Positions 50,301 through 61,494 are shown, numbered from the stretch's first letter. The stretch is 61,518 nucleotides of DNA from Mycobacterium sp. (GCA_018401645.1 JAGYKK010000018.1:1-61518), one strand, 5' to 3'. Notes: generated by a model not told the origin, from the sequence alone. Made by a program: numbers and translations.

Positions 50301-53300
50301 ACCACCAGCACCACCATCCGCCATCATTTCGCGGCACCCACGAACCGAAACCGCCGGCGCCCGCTCCGCCGGGCCTGCGCCCGCGGTCCCGCCGCTGCCG
50401 GCTTTGGCCATCGCCGCGAGTCGCCGGGTTCGCGCCGATCCAGCCCCAGCCGCACCGCGTTCTGGCCGCACCACCGGCACCACCACTGCCGGCCACGCCA
50501 CGAGCACCACCGTGCCTCCCAGCACCCGCGGCACCCGCGGAACCAGTTCGGCTCGCCTGCGGCACCCCCACTCCACCGGTACCGCCCGCCTGGTCACCGC
50601 TGCCGCCGGCCCGTATCCTGAGCGGGTTCAGCGCCGTCAGCCAGCCGCACCGTTCTGGCCCCGCACCACCGGCACCACCACTGCCGACGCCACCAGCGCC
50701 ACCAGTCTATCAACGCCGCAGCGCGCGGAACCGCCACTTCCACCGTACCGCCCGCGGCACCACCACGCGCCGGTACGACCAGTGCCGCCCGAATCGCCCA
50801 GGTTCTTGCCAATCAGCCCGGCCGTACCAGCAACGCCGGCTCACCAGCGCCCTCGCCAGCCACCGCCGACACCACCATCACCGTCACCCGCAGCACCCGC
50901 CGACCGCTCACACCGCCAGCGGCACCGCCAGCACCACCGGTACCGCCCGCACCCCCGGCGCCGCCGCTGCCGCCAGCGAGACCGTCAGTGCCCGACTCAC
51001 CCGGGTTCGTGCCGTCAACCCCGGCCGCACCGTCAACACCCGCGCCACCGGCACCACCACTGCCGGCCACGCCACCGCCGTCGCCGTCGGTCCCACTGGC
51101 CCCGGCGAGACCGGTCGAACCACCGCCGGCACCCAGCACCACCGGTACCGCCGTTACCCCAGCGCCACCACCGCCGCTGCCGCCATCGGTCCCCACGACT
51201 CACCAGGTTGGCGCAATCAACCCCGGCCGCACCGTTCTGGCCCGCACCACCGGCACCACCACTGCCGGCCACGCCACCGGCACCACCGTCACCGTCACCA
51301 CCGGCACCCGCGGAACGCTCCGCCGCCAGCGGTCTTCCGCCACTTCCACCAGTTTCGCCATTTACCTCCGGCGCCACCGCTGCCGCCGGCCCCACAATGA
51401 TCGCCGCAGATCGCCGGGTTCGTGCCAATCCAGCCCCGGCCGTACCAGCAACGCCGGCACCACCAGCGCCACCAGCGCCGGCCACCCCGCCGACACCACC
51501 ATCACCGTCACCACCCGCACACAGCACCGCAGGCCGCTCGAACCGCCTGCCGCCCCGCCACTTCCACCGTTTTAGCCGCACCCCTGGCACCACCGCTGCC
51601 GCCGTTACGCAAAGCCGATTGCCCCGAGGTCCCCGGCAGTTTGCCGTCAGCGGCGCGCGCACCGTCAGCGCCCCGCGGCACCGCCACTGCCCGCTACGCC
51701 ACCGGCGCCACCATCGCCATCGATTCTGGCCCCGGCGACGCCCGTCAAACCACCGCCCGCACCCCCAACACCACCGGTTCCGCCCGCCCCGCACGGTCCG
51801 CCGCTGCCACCGCTGCGCCATCGGTCCCCCGACTCGCCCGGGTTCAGCGCCGTCAACCCCGGCCGCCGTCAACACCCGCACCACCAGGCACACCCACTGC
51901 CCCGCCACGCCCGCCGCCTTCATCCCTGCCTTCGTCGCCTGCGCGCCGCAGAACCGGTTAAACCGCCACCACCCGGTCCCGCCGCTACAGCGCCACTTCA
52001 CCCCCGCGCCACCGCTGCCGCCAGTGACCGTGCCACCCGACTCGCGGGTTCGCGCCGTCCAGCCCCGGCCGCACCGTCAGCGCCGGCACCACCGGCTTTA
52101 CCACTGCCGGCCACGCCACCGGCGCACCACCATCACCATCACCTGCCGAACCGGATCGGAACACCACCACCTTCCGCTCACCGCGGTACCGCCATTGCCC
52201 CCCAGCACCCACGCTGCCGCCGCTGCCGCCATCGGTCCCCGACTCACCCGGGTTCGCGCCGTTAACCCCGGCGACACCGTTCTGTCCCGCACCGCCGACA
52301 CCACCACTGCCGGCCACGCCACCGGCACCGCCGTCACCGTCGGTCCCACTGGCCCCGGCGACACCGGTCAAACCACCGCCAGTGCCCCCAGCACCACCGG
52401 TACCATGCCCGCCGGTCCCACCGCTGCCGCCAGCCTGGCCGTCGCCACCCAATTCGCCCGGGTTCGTGCCGTCAACCCCGGCCGCTCCGTCAACGCTGTT
52501 TCCCACCGGCACCACCACTGCCCGCTACGCCACCGTTACCACCGATTCACTGGCCCCGGCGACACCGGTCAAACCACCGCCCGCACCCCCAACACCACCA
52601 CTGCCACCGCTACCCCCGGAACCACCGCTGCCGCCGCTGCCGCCATCGGTCCCCGACTCACCCGGGTTCGCGCCGTCAACCCCAGCCACACCGTTCTGTC
52701 CCGCACCACCGGCACCACCACTGCCCGCCACGCCACCGGCACCGCCGTCACCGTCACCACCCGCGGCACCCGCAGAACCGCTCGAACCACCTGCGTCACC
52801 CCCCGCTCCACCGGTACCGCCCGCACCCCCGGTCCCGCCGCTGCCGCCGTTGCCGCCATCGGTCCCCGACTCACCGGGGTTCGTGCCGTCAACCCCGGCC
52901 GCACCGTCAACGCCGGCACCGCCGGCACCACCACTGCCGCCACGCCACCGGCACCGCCGTCACCGTCACCACCGCGGCACCCGCAGGTCACACCGCCTGC
53001 AGCGCCGCCCGCTACGGGTGCCGCCCGCACCGCCAACGCCACCACCGCCAAGCGCCACCGTCGAGGTGCCGACGCGCCCGCATAAGCGCCATCAACACCC
53101 GCGACCCCGTCACCACGACTCACCTGACCGCCGTTGCGCGACGCCACCAGCACCGCCATCACCGTCGGTTCCACCGGCACCGGCCACACCCGTCAGACCA
53201 CCGCCGGCACCCCCGCTCCCGCCGGTGCCCACCCCCGGCATCAGCTTTCGACCGGCTGCATCGCCACCCGAGGTCCCGGCAGTTGCACCGTGGCCCAAAG

Positions 53301-56300
53301 CCTACCGGCCGCACCGCCAGCATACCTGCCGCCACGCCGCCAGGCACCATCGCCGTCGGATCCACTGGCCCCAGCGACCGGTCACCGCCAGTGCCCCAGC
53401 ACCACCGGTACCGCCCGCCCCGCCGGTCCCACCGCTGCCGCCAGTGTGCCAGGTCGCCCGGGTTCGTGCCGTCAGCCCCGGCCGCACCGTCAACGCCGGC
53501 ACCACCGGCACCACCACTGCCCGCCCGCCGCCAGCGCCGCCGTCGTCGGTCCCATTGGCCCCGGCGATACCGGTCGAACCACGCCAGTGCGCCCAGCCAC
53601 CCGGTTTCCGCTACGCCGCCGGCGCCCCCGCTGCCACCGGCGGTATCGATCCCGAATCCCCGGCAGTTGCACCGTGGCCCGGCCGCGCCGTCAACACCCG
53701 CACCACCAGCACCACCATCGCCGGCCGGGCCACCAGCACCACCATCACCATCTGACTTCGCGGCACCGCAGAACCAGTTCGACCGCGCGGCACCTCGCTT
53801 CCACCATTCCCACCCCACCTGGAATACCGCCACCGCCGTCACCGCCATCGATCCCACGATCCCCGGCGGTTGCACCGTCAACCCGGCCGCACCGTCAACG
53901 CCCGCACCACCAACTTATCGCCGGCCAGACCACCGCACCGCAACTCACCAGTCAAACGCCCCGCGGCACCCGCGAACAGTTCGGCCGCCTGCGGCACCCC
54001 GCTCCACCGGTACCGCCCGCACCCCCGGTCCCGCCGCTGCCGCCGGCCAGCCATCGCCACCCGAGTCGCCCGGGTTCGCGCCGTCAGCCCCAGCCGCCGT
54101 TCTGTACCACCGGCACACCACTGCCGGCCACGCCACCGGCACCGCCGTCACCATCAACACCCGCCCGGCACCCGCCGTATCCACCACTGCCCGCCCGCCA
54201 CTTCCACCCGTACCACCGCCCACCCCAGCACCACCGCTGCCGCCGTTACCGCCATCGGTGCCCGGAGTCCCCGGCGGTTGCACCGTCAACTGACCGCACC
54301 GTCAACACCCCGCGCCACCGGCACCTGCCCCGCCACGCCACCGGCGCCACCGTGCCATCAATTCCACTGACACCGGCGACACCGCTCACCACCACCTGCA
54401 GCGCCATCACCAGTTCCGCCGTTGCCCCCACGGCACCGCCGCTGCCGCCAGCCTGACCGTCAGTGCCCGACTCACCCGGGTTCGTGCCGTCAACCCCAGC
54501 CGCACCGTCAACGCCCGCACCACCAGCACCACCACTGCCGGCCACGCCACCGGCACCACCGTCGCCATCGGTTTCAGCGCGACACGGTCAAACCACCGCC
54601 GGCACCCCCAGCACTACCCGGTACCCGCCGTTACCCCAGCGCCACCTGCCGCTGCCGCCATCGGTCGACTCACCCGGGTTGGCGCCGTCAGCCCCGGCCG
54701 CGCCGTTGGCCCGCGCCACCGGCACCACCCCACTGCCGCCACGCCTGGCGCGCGGTCGCCAATGGATCCCGCAGCAGGCTGGGGTCGAATACGCCCGCTG
54801 GCTGCCGGTTCGCCGCACCCCGGTTGCCCGTGCCGCCATCTTGCCGGTCCCCAGCGGTTTTTCCATTAACTCTGGTACTCGGCGCTGGTGTTCTGTTTAC
54901 CTCGCCACCAGCGCCACCATCTGTCAGCTTTTCGCGTTTTCCACCAGAGACAGTTCGAACCACCTGCGGCTGCCATGCTGGCGCCATGGTGTTTGGTGCT
55001 TCTTTGGCGACGGGCGTCTGCCAGGTCTTCCCGGCGGTTCGCACCGGCAACTCCGACGGCGCCGTCGGCCCCTGCACCGCCAGCACCACTGACGCGCCTG
55101 CCGCGCCGCTTCCGCCGTCACCATCGCGACCGGCCGGGGCACCGCCGCCGCCAGACCCCCCGTTCACCCGATCCGCCGACGGCGCCGTCTCTCCGGAACC
55201 TGCCGATCGACGTCGCATCGGCACCGTCATTACTGCGCGGCGCCGCCGTCACCACCCGCGCCGCCGTGACCGACGGCACCGCCGCCAGCCAGCAAAATGC
55301 CGCCGTCACCGCCGGCTGCTCCGGGCGCTGACGGCGGATCGACCGCCGCGTCATAGCCCGACCCGCCGGCACCTCCGTCTTCGAGGACCACGCAGACCGG
55401 TCGCGCCATCAGGCGCAATCCTGATTCCTACAGGCCCCGGCGGCCCCGCCACCGGCGCCACCAAGCCGACCGCGCCAGGATATACACGACACCGCCATTT
55501 CCATACGTCGACCGCACTGCCCGATCCGCCGCGCCACCGTTCCCGGCGACGCCATCACCGCACGCGCCGCCATGCGTTGGGCGAAACGCCGCCCGGCACC
55601 GCCGAGCCCCACCGGCTCCCGCCGCCACCGCCGGCACCGCCGCTGCCCCGGTGCGTCCTCCGAAGGCCGGGGCGATGTCGGTGGCATCGGCCATCCGCAC
55701 CACGCCGGACCCCGCTACCGGACATAGACCCCACCCAGTGCCGCCGTTTCCAGCCCCGACGCTCAACGACACCACCTGTCACGCCGACCCCGCCAGTTCA
55801 CGCCAGTTCGCCGACCTCCCAGTTCGCCGCCCGGAATGACGGCACTGACCGATACCGGTTTCCGCCGTTGCCGCCGACATGCCATCACCCATCGATGTTC
55901 CATGCTGCCGCCGCGCCACCGTCACCGCCGGGACCTGCGTCCTCCCAGTCAGTTCCGACGCCGGCAACGCCGCCGATCACCTCCGCGACCGCCGTCGCGA
56001 CGTTATCGGCGTCTCCACCATCGGCACCGTAGCCGCGCCAGCGGCACCGTTTCGCCGTCTTATGACCGCCGTCGCCGAAGGTCCCATCGGCATTACCGCC
56101 GACACCACCGGCACCGCCGGCACCGCCAGCGCGGAGGCGCGCCCCGCGGATCGCCGTGCCGCCACGGCCGCCCGCGCCGCCACCGCCCACCACCGGGACG
56201 TCGGCGACGGCCTCATCGCTCGCGGGCGGCGGCGAGCGGCGCCGCCGGAGGGTGATCGCGGCACGCTCCGCGATCCCGCCAAAAACCGCCCAGACCGCCG

Positions 56301-59300
56301 GTTCCGCCTGCGCCGCAGTCACCGTCACCGCGGGCCGCGCCGCCGTCGCCCTCCTCCGTTGAGTCCGCCGGCGCCTCCGGTTCCGCCAGCTCCGCCGTTA
56401 CCCGGATCGCGCCACCGGAACCGCCGGCGCCGCCACACCGGTAGCCGTCAACCCGCCGGTGCCGCCAGTGCCGCCGCCACCACCGTCCCGATATCCCTCG
56501 GCGTCGCCGCCAGCACCGCCAGCGCGCCCACGCCCCAGCTCGCCGCCGGACCCCCAGTTGCCGGCACCGCCGTCACGGGACTCCGCCACCAGCGCCCACC
56601 CCTGACCGCCCGCGCCGCCGGTTCCCCCGGCGCTGTCACCGGGCCGCCGACACCACCGACGCCCCCCAGTTCGCCACAGTCCGGCGGCACTGCGTCCCCG
56701 CGGCTGCCGCCAGGCACCACGGCACGCCGCCCACACCGGCGCCCCCGGCACCACCAGCTGCCATCGCCTGGCGACAGACCGCCACGTCCGCCGGCACCGC
56801 CAAGCCGCCGGCGCCTCGGCACCCCCGGCACCGCCCTGGCCACCCTGACCGCCGGCACCATTGTCCGCCGGCGTCCCGCCCGCAGCCCCGGTGCCACCGG
56901 CGGCTGCACCAGGTCGTCGAGATCGCCGGAACCCCGGTGCCGCCGTTCACCGCCGTCCTCGCGCCTGTTCCCCGTCGGCGCCGGACGCACCGCCCTGCCC
57001 GCCGGTTCCGGCTGCCGCCCACGCTCGCCCAGCCGCTGGCTCCCGAATCACCGCCGTCGCCGCCGACGCCGCCGGCAGGTGGGTCGCCGTTCCGTCGGCA
57101 CCGTCGCCGCCAGCTCCGCCGGCCGCACCCGCCGCTGCCGGCGCCGCCACGGCTCACCGCGGTGGACCCCCACCGCCCCTCGGCACCCCGCCCACCGCCG
57201 CGCCACACCGCCCCGGAGCCGCTGTTGCCGCCGTCACCGCCGCTACCGCCATTGGGATTGGAGGCCCCGTTTCCGCCAGCGCCACCCGCACCGGCGGAGC
57301 CACCGGCGCCGCCGGCACCCCGGACCCGGTCAGGCCCAGCGACCACCGGCACCACGCCGTGCCGCCGGCCCGCCGTCACTGCCGGAGTGCCGTCCCCGCC
57401 GGGGTCCATCGCATCGACCCAGCTGCACCGCAGCGCCGGCGCCGCCGGCACCGCCATTGCCGCCATTGCCGCCGCCACCGGTCTGACCGATCCCGGCGCT
57501 GCCGTCGTTGCCGGGTGGCAGCAGGGCCATTCGACGGCAGTACCGGCCGCGCCGCCATGCCGGCGGCGCCGTCGCCGCCGTTGCCCCGTCCGTGCCGGCC
57601 GCCCGACCAAAATGCCGCCAGACCATTTCCGCCAGTTGCCGCCGTTGTATGATACCACCGGCACGCCCCCGTTGCCGCCGCGGCCCGCCACCGCCGAGCA
57701 CCCAGCTGCCGTCGCCACCGGCACGCCGCAGTTACCATCCATCAACCGCCCGCCGTGCCGGCCCGGTGCCGTCGCTCCAGGGGGAATTGACCGTCGACGC
57801 CGTCACGACGCCCGACGCCCTCCCGTCGCCGCCGTTGCCTCCCCAACCGAGCAATGACCGCCCGGCGAATTACCAGCCGCCGTCGCCGCCATGCCGTCGG
57901 CGGACGTCGTCGCACCGCCGGTTCCGCCCGCGCCACCGCTGCCGACCAACCAGGCCGCCCAGCCCACCGCTGCCACCGACGCCGCCGGTGAACCCCGCGC
58001 CGCCCGCGCCCCGGCGCCACCGGCGCTGACGAGCGCAGAACTTCGGCCCGGCCGCCAGCGCCGGTCCCGCCGGTACCGGGTCCTTCATCACCACGACCCC
58101 GACACCACCGCGACGAACAGCGACCGTACCCGGTCGGAGCCACCGGCACCACCCGAGCCGCCGATTGGTCCGGTGACGCCGCCCCTGCACCGCCGTTGCC
58201 ACCGCTGCCGGGCACCGCCCGGCCGCCAGCGCCGCCAGTTTCCGCCGGGGGTCAGGCATCGCCTACGTCCCGCCGCCGCCGAACCATCCGGCGCGCCACC
58301 GTTGCGCCATTGTGGCCCGTCTGCCAAGACCGAGAGATCCCGCCGTCCGCCGCGTCGCACGGGCAGCCGGGCGGGTCTCCGCCGTCCAGCTCAGCCGGTG
58401 CCCCAGATGCCGCCGTTGGGATCGTCTGACGGTGCGTTGCGAAGAGGCCTGGCAGGATCGCGCCGGGTACCACGCGTTGAACCGAATCCGTCGACGCCGG
58501 TCTCGACCGTCGCGCAGTGACGGGTAACTGATCCCGGTCTCCCGAAGCGGAACTGACCGCGGCGCGGCCCGGAGAGCTGTGTGACCCGACACCGCCACCG
58601 CCCATAACCAGTTCCAGCAGGCCCGCACCGAGATCGCTCACCGCCCCGGACGGCGCCGTTGGCGCGGCCCCACCGCCGGCCTCACCATCGGCGCGCCCCG
58701 ACTTGGCGACCGTCCGCGTTATCGGTGCGGCAGCGGCCGGGGCGGCCACGGATCGGACGTGGTCGGCAGGACTGCTGCCGACCGGGGTCAGCTGCGACAG
58801 GTCGGGCGCGGCCTGGTGACGACCCTCGGCTCGGCTCCCCAGGCGGGCGGCACGGCCTGGGGCACCGCGGATTGCGCCAAGGCCACGCGACGGCGGCTCG
58901 ACGATTACGCGGGGGCCTGGGGCAACGTCGGCCGCCCGCACCCACGTCGTGCGGAGCCAGTGGGACCAGCCACGGCCGAGCGGAGTCCGCCCCGTTGGTG
59001 CGGCGGAATCCCGGGCGGGCGGCACGGCCTGGGCACCGCGGATTGCGCCGCAGGAGCCACCTCGACGGCGGCTCGACGATTACGCGGGGGCCTGGAGACG
59101 GCGTCGGCGCCCGCACCCATCGTGCGGAGCCGGTGGGATCCACGGCCGAGGAGGAATCCGCCCCGATTCGGTGGCGGAGTCAGGCGCCGGCGCGACGGGG
59201 CGCTGTCGCCGGATCGTCGCCGCGGTCTGCGGGGCCTGACTCGAGGCCGGGGTGTCCGCCGATCGGACAAGGCCGACCCGGAGGCCCGACGTGTCGGCGA

Positions 59301-59474
59301 AGGCCACCGGCGGCGCCCCGGCCGGTGAATCACCCAGGCGACCATAAGGCACCTGCCCACTGACAGCAAGCGCCGGGAGGCCATGGGACCACAATCGGCC
59401 GTCGCGCTTGCGTAGCCTCTGATGACGCGCACCGCGCGATCTGCGGCTTTGCGGATCCGGATTGGATAGGTCAT
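41349..59474 (-). CDS. Giant glycine-rich repeat protein, about 6,000 codons, frame-broken
   Basis: From ATG 59474 (GGAG about eight bases upstream; MTYPIRIRKAADRAVRVIRG) to the stop at 41349, the minus strand keeps one compositional and repeat logic across 18.1 kb. In protein order: a leader with a weak hydrophobic patch and Ala/Pro-rich segment, a PGRS-like GGX region, collagen-like repeats, two blade arrays (SPDGITW) separated by Gly-rich linkers, and a C-terminal blade array ending GFSKSF. Dozens of indels switch frame, so no single open frame exists. No PE domain is seen at the N-terminus. A secreted, surface-exposed fibrous protein with propeller heads is the best inference; several separate genes cannot be excluded. 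Confidence 0.6.
41385..42185 (-). repeat. C-terminal array of about seven 126-bp repeats
   Basis: Each unit encodes about 42 residues of the form GLGSNxVxGVYASGSTVYAA followed by TxGGLGISTDGGxSFTN and xTTA. This is the ASP-box/BNR-like pattern of four-stranded propeller blades. Units lie 117-126 bp apart (one about 150) with small indels. Six to eight blades are enough for one closed beta-propeller. Confidence 0.85.
42840..43560 (-). repeat. Degenerate 'SPDGITW' repeat array (distal copy)
   Basis: Units of about 138 bp encode MTSPDGITWTxxTSAANNxW, then QxVxWGGPAGQEKFVAVANS and GTGxRV. About five copies are recognisable, several interrupted by deletions. Preceded (42190-42840) and followed by Gly-rich sequence. 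Confidence 0.7.
45120..45990 (-). repeat. 'SPDGITW' repeat array, about six 138-bp units
   Basis: The best copies (45241-45510) are nearly identical: 46 residues MTSPDGITWTSRTSAANNSW, QSVAWGGPAGQEQFVAVSST, GTGNRV. The exact 138-bp spacing between positions 45241 and 45379 shows recent duplication. Such units occur in large bacterial and phage surface proteins and are predicted beta-propeller blades. Confidence 0.85.
46010..54760 (-). repeat. Collagen-like/PGRS repeat block, units of about 205 bp
   Basis: The minus strand repeatedly encodes GVDGTNPGESGTDGGSGGSG, then GGTGGAGGGLTGVAGASGTD and GDGGAGGVAGSGGAGGAG, about 67 residues per unit, some 40 units. Recognition sequences such as GGTCCCACTGGCCCCGGCGA recur at multiples of about 205 bp (for example 46893, 47719, 48513, 52343). 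Copies differ by small indels that shift the frame. Confidence 0.75.
54770..58560 (-). repeat. PGRS-like simple GGX region
   Basis: Here the minus strand encodes irregular GGxGGx runs (GGAGGDGADGTA, GGNGGNGGAGGAGA) without the 67-residue unit. This is the composition of mycobacterial PGRS domains. Frames alternate every 50-150 codons. It joins the N-terminal leader to the collagen-like block. Confidence 0.65.
58843..59190 (-). repeat. Two direct repeats of about 172 bp in the leader region
   Basis: GCGGGCGGCACGGCCTGG occurs at 58843 and 59014, CGACGGCGGCTCGACGATTA at 58888 and 59063, and GTGCGGAGCC at about 58954 and 59129, a spacing of 171-175 bp. On the minus strand the unit is Ala/Pro/Arg-rich with frames unclear. 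It marks a duplication near the start of the giant gene. Confidence 0.75.
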
Positions 59475-59583
59475 GGTCAGTTCTCCATTTCTTGGAGGCC
59501 AAGGGTTGCTCGGAACCAACGGCAAGCGGGCGCCGGCCTCCAATTCCTGCGGTCGGTGCGCGAGCCCGCTCAGCTACGCCGTC

Positions 59584-59889
59584 TCAGACTCCCAGTTCCA
59601 CGCAGCGGTCGGGCATTGATGTCCGGGGGGCCTCATTGACCGAGAGTCGGCGCAGTGAATATCTGGCCCCAGCCATCACGCCCATGTGGATCGACAGGCG
59701 GCCTGCTGGCTGCCCGGCGAGAACACTCGGTCTCCACCGCCCCACTGCGGTGGCGGCAGCTGTTTGCGACCCCGCATCCAGCATGATGCGGTCGAGGGGT
59801 AAGCCAGTGTCGAAAACCAGTTTCCCCACATCGGGGCGGCATCGAACACCATCAGGGTCTGCGACCCTGAGCGGGCGATAACCCTCCAT
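59584..59889 (-). CDS. Hypothetical protein upstream of the giant gene
   Basis: A 101-aa frame (MEGYRPLRVADPDGVRCRPD, KLVFDTGLPLDRIMLDAGSQ) without recognised domains. Codon bias is weaker than in the neighbours. It ends 110 bp before the giant gene on the same strand. Confidence 0.3.
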   Translation of the reverse strand: MEGYRPLRVADPDGVRCRPDVGKLVFDTGLPLDRIMLDAGSQTAAATAVGRWRPSVLAGQPAGRLSIHMGVMAGARYSLRRLSVNEAPRTSMPDRCVELGV

Positions 59890-60011
59890 GAAAATATCAG
59901 TATCGCGGATGACCGAACATCGATAGGCGGGTGCTCGGCGAGCAACGGTTCACTGACTTCGCGTCGATCGCGGCCGCGAGCGAGTCGAAATGGTTGTGAA
60001 CGTGCCCACAG

Positions 60012-60185
60012 GCAAAACACCTCCGCGGCACCAAGGTCATCGTCCTGATCAACGATCTCGACATCCGCGTCCTGGAACGCGACAGCGGGAAACTCATCCG
60101 CAAACTCACACTCGACCCCACCCGCGACTACCAACCACGCGGCGTAAAACCCGGAAACAGCCCCACCAACAGACCCCAGATGTAA
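60012..60185 (+). pseudogene. IS481-family transposase, C-terminal fragment
   Basis: GTKVIVLINDLDIRVLERDS and GKLIRKLTLDPTRDYQPRG are the characteristic end of actinobacterial IS481-type transposases after the DDE integrase core. The catalytic part is missing; the preceding 120 bp hold no continuation. The stop is at 60185, four bases before a long inverted repeat. Confidence 0.75.
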
Positions 60186-60188
60186 ATG

Positions 60189-60225
60189 ATGTCCCGAGAC
60201 ACCTGTCAACGGTGTCTCGGGACAT
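60189..60225. repeat. Perfect 15-bp inverted repeat with 7-base loop
   Basis: ATGTCCCGAGACACC and its exact complement GGTGTCTCGGGACAT flank TGTCAAC. The position right after the transposase fragment suggests it includes the element's terminal repeat or its terminator. The downstream strand lacks a T-run. Confidence 0.8.
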
Positions 60226-60230
60226 CACAC

Positions 60231-60269
60231 TGGTAGCGGGGACAGGATTTGAACCTGCGACCTCTGGGT
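60231..60269 (-). repeat. 3' end of tRNA-fMet (attachment-site fragment)
   Basis: Read on the minus strand this is ACCCAGAGGTCGCAGGTTCA followed by AATCCTGTCCCCGCTACCA, the anticodon-stem-to-CCA portion of initiator tRNA of actinobacteria as I remember it. The 5' half of the tRNA is absent. Such 39-bp cores are left when an integrative element uses the tRNA 3' end as attB. Confidence 0.7.
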
Positions 60270-60359
60270 AGGGAGCTCAGTCGTGGCGACGATTCATGAG
60301 TATTTCCGGGTAACACGCATCCGAGGGAGCTGTCGGATTGCGGTGCTACGGTCCGGCGC

Positions 60360-60521
60360 ATGAGCACATCTCCCGATCTGAGCACCGCGCGGAATTACCT
60401 CGACGACGCCTGTGGTCTGGCGTCAGCCGACCGGTCCGGATTGTCGACGGCGGAACGGATCGCTCTGCAGAAACACATGTTTGACGTCTACGTCCAGGCG
60501 CAGGCGGAACGGGCCACCTAA
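60360..60521 (+). CDS. Small hypothetical protein, 53 aa
   Basis: MSTSPDLSTARNYLDDACGL and TAERIALQKHMFDVYVQAQA form an amphipathic helical protein with good codon bias. No family recognised. It lies just inside the tRNA-fMet fragment and may belong to the element. Confidence 0.5.
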   Translation: MSTSPDLSTARNYLDDACGLASADRSGLSTAERIALQKHMFDVYVQAQAERAT

Positions 60522-60619
60522 GTGTCGAGGCTTGACGCTGGTCGCGTTTTTTGGTTGGACGTGACAACTGACACGCCGAGAACGTTATGGCTGAAGTGGC
60601 TCTAGCAGGGGTTTTACTG

Positions 60620-60979
60620 TCAGTCCGGAAACTCGGGTGATCCGTGCTGGCTCGGCGGTAGTGGTACCCCGCAATCCAGGAGGCGGGTCTCTAAGTCCAG
60701 TATCGCCATGTACAACTGCTTCGCGGAGGTGACGGTTTGAATTGCTTTCGCACGCACTTCCAAGAGATCCGTTCGCGTATCCAGGAGTTTCAACTCCAGG
60801 TTGTAGACGGTAGTTATCACCGCCGTGGCGAGAGCTTCAAATTCCTCAAAGGTCCCGTCGTCAATCATTTCGACCAGCTGTGCACGAACTGCGAACGTCA
60901 CCGGGCACGCGTCGCGGACCTGTTGCGGTGCCTGCGCTAGATCCTGGACAGAAAACTCAAAAACTTCGTCGTCGTCCAC
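60620..60979 (-). CDS. Hypothetical helical protein, 119 aa
   Basis: A soluble, mostly helical acidic protein (QLVEMIDDGTFEEFEALATA, LELKLLDTRTDLLEVRAKAI) with no signal peptide or motif. Codon use is less GC-biased than the chromosome, as in phage or element genes. Family not recognised. Confidence 0.5.
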   Translation of the reverse strand: MDDDEVFEFSVQDLAQAPQQVRDACPVTFAVRAQLVEMIDDGTFEEFEALATAVITTVYNLELKLLDTRTDLLEVRAKAIQTVTSAKQLYMAILDLETRLLDCGVPLPPSQHGSPEFPD

Positions 60980-61136
60980 TGGCCCCCCCTTGTTGGACTC
61001 CCATTGGTTTCGAGCCAGCGTAAAGCGGCTGCGGAGGTCACACCGACGGTTTTAGGTGCGAACTTTGGAGATGCTCTCTCCTGGGTGCCTACGTCACGAG
61101 TAGCGGCTTGGTGGGGTGGATCGGGGATTCCCCCGC

Positions 61137-61494
61137 CTATGCCACCGGCAGCTCAGGACACCCGAGGAGCTTCGCGAGGAACGGGAACTGCTCCTGCGTC
61201 CACGTCGCGTCGCAGCCCTTACACCGAGCACCGTCTTCAGAGACTCGGAGCGTCCACACCCGCACCACTTCTCCGGAGCTGTTCGGCCGGTGGACGTGTT
61301 TGCGTCCACAGCTCGGGCATGGCAGCCACAGCGCGACTTGTGGAGGGCCGTCACCGAGCAACTCCACCGCGACGAGGATCCACTTGCTGATCTGGGTGCG
61401 CCAGCCGTCGAGCAGTTCGCAGTCCTCCGGTGTCCACGCTTTGTCCCGGAGGCGGCGGGGCGCACTGGGATGGAACCGAGCGTCGCGGGTACGT
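61137..61494 (-). CDS. Phage-type zinc-ribbon protein (DUF7341-like), start unclear
   Basis: The open frame reads AWTPEDCELLDGWRTQISKW, CPSCGRKHVHR, then ARCKGCDATWTQEQFPFLA: two CxxC pairs forming a zinc ribbon, as in mycobacteriophage DUF7341 proteins. An in-frame stop at about 61494 and the absence of an ATG before MELLGDG mean the beginning is lost or shifted. It supports a prophage or element origin for this end of the window. Confidence 0.55.

Noticed and set aside
49411..53085. Very long proline-rich plus-strand open frame (1,224 codons) and similar ones at 46415-48196 and 54422-56032
   Set aside because: They are the antisense of glycine codons: GGN repeats on the minus strand read as CCN on the plus strand and seldom form stops. 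Blade motifs such as SPDGITW and GVYASGST exist only on the minus strand.
41385..54760. Regular repeats as a possible CRISPR array
   Set aside because: Units are contiguous coding repeats of 126-205 bp without unique spacers, and no cas genes are near.
59300..59474. PE domain at the start of the glycine-rich gene
   Set aside because: The leader shows none of the PE-family residues (such as the YxxxD/E export motif in a 110-residue helical hairpin), even allowing for frame changes.
59676..60209. 177-codon minus-strand frame across the IS481 remnant
   Set aside because: It is antisense to the recognisable transposase end and has no family features.
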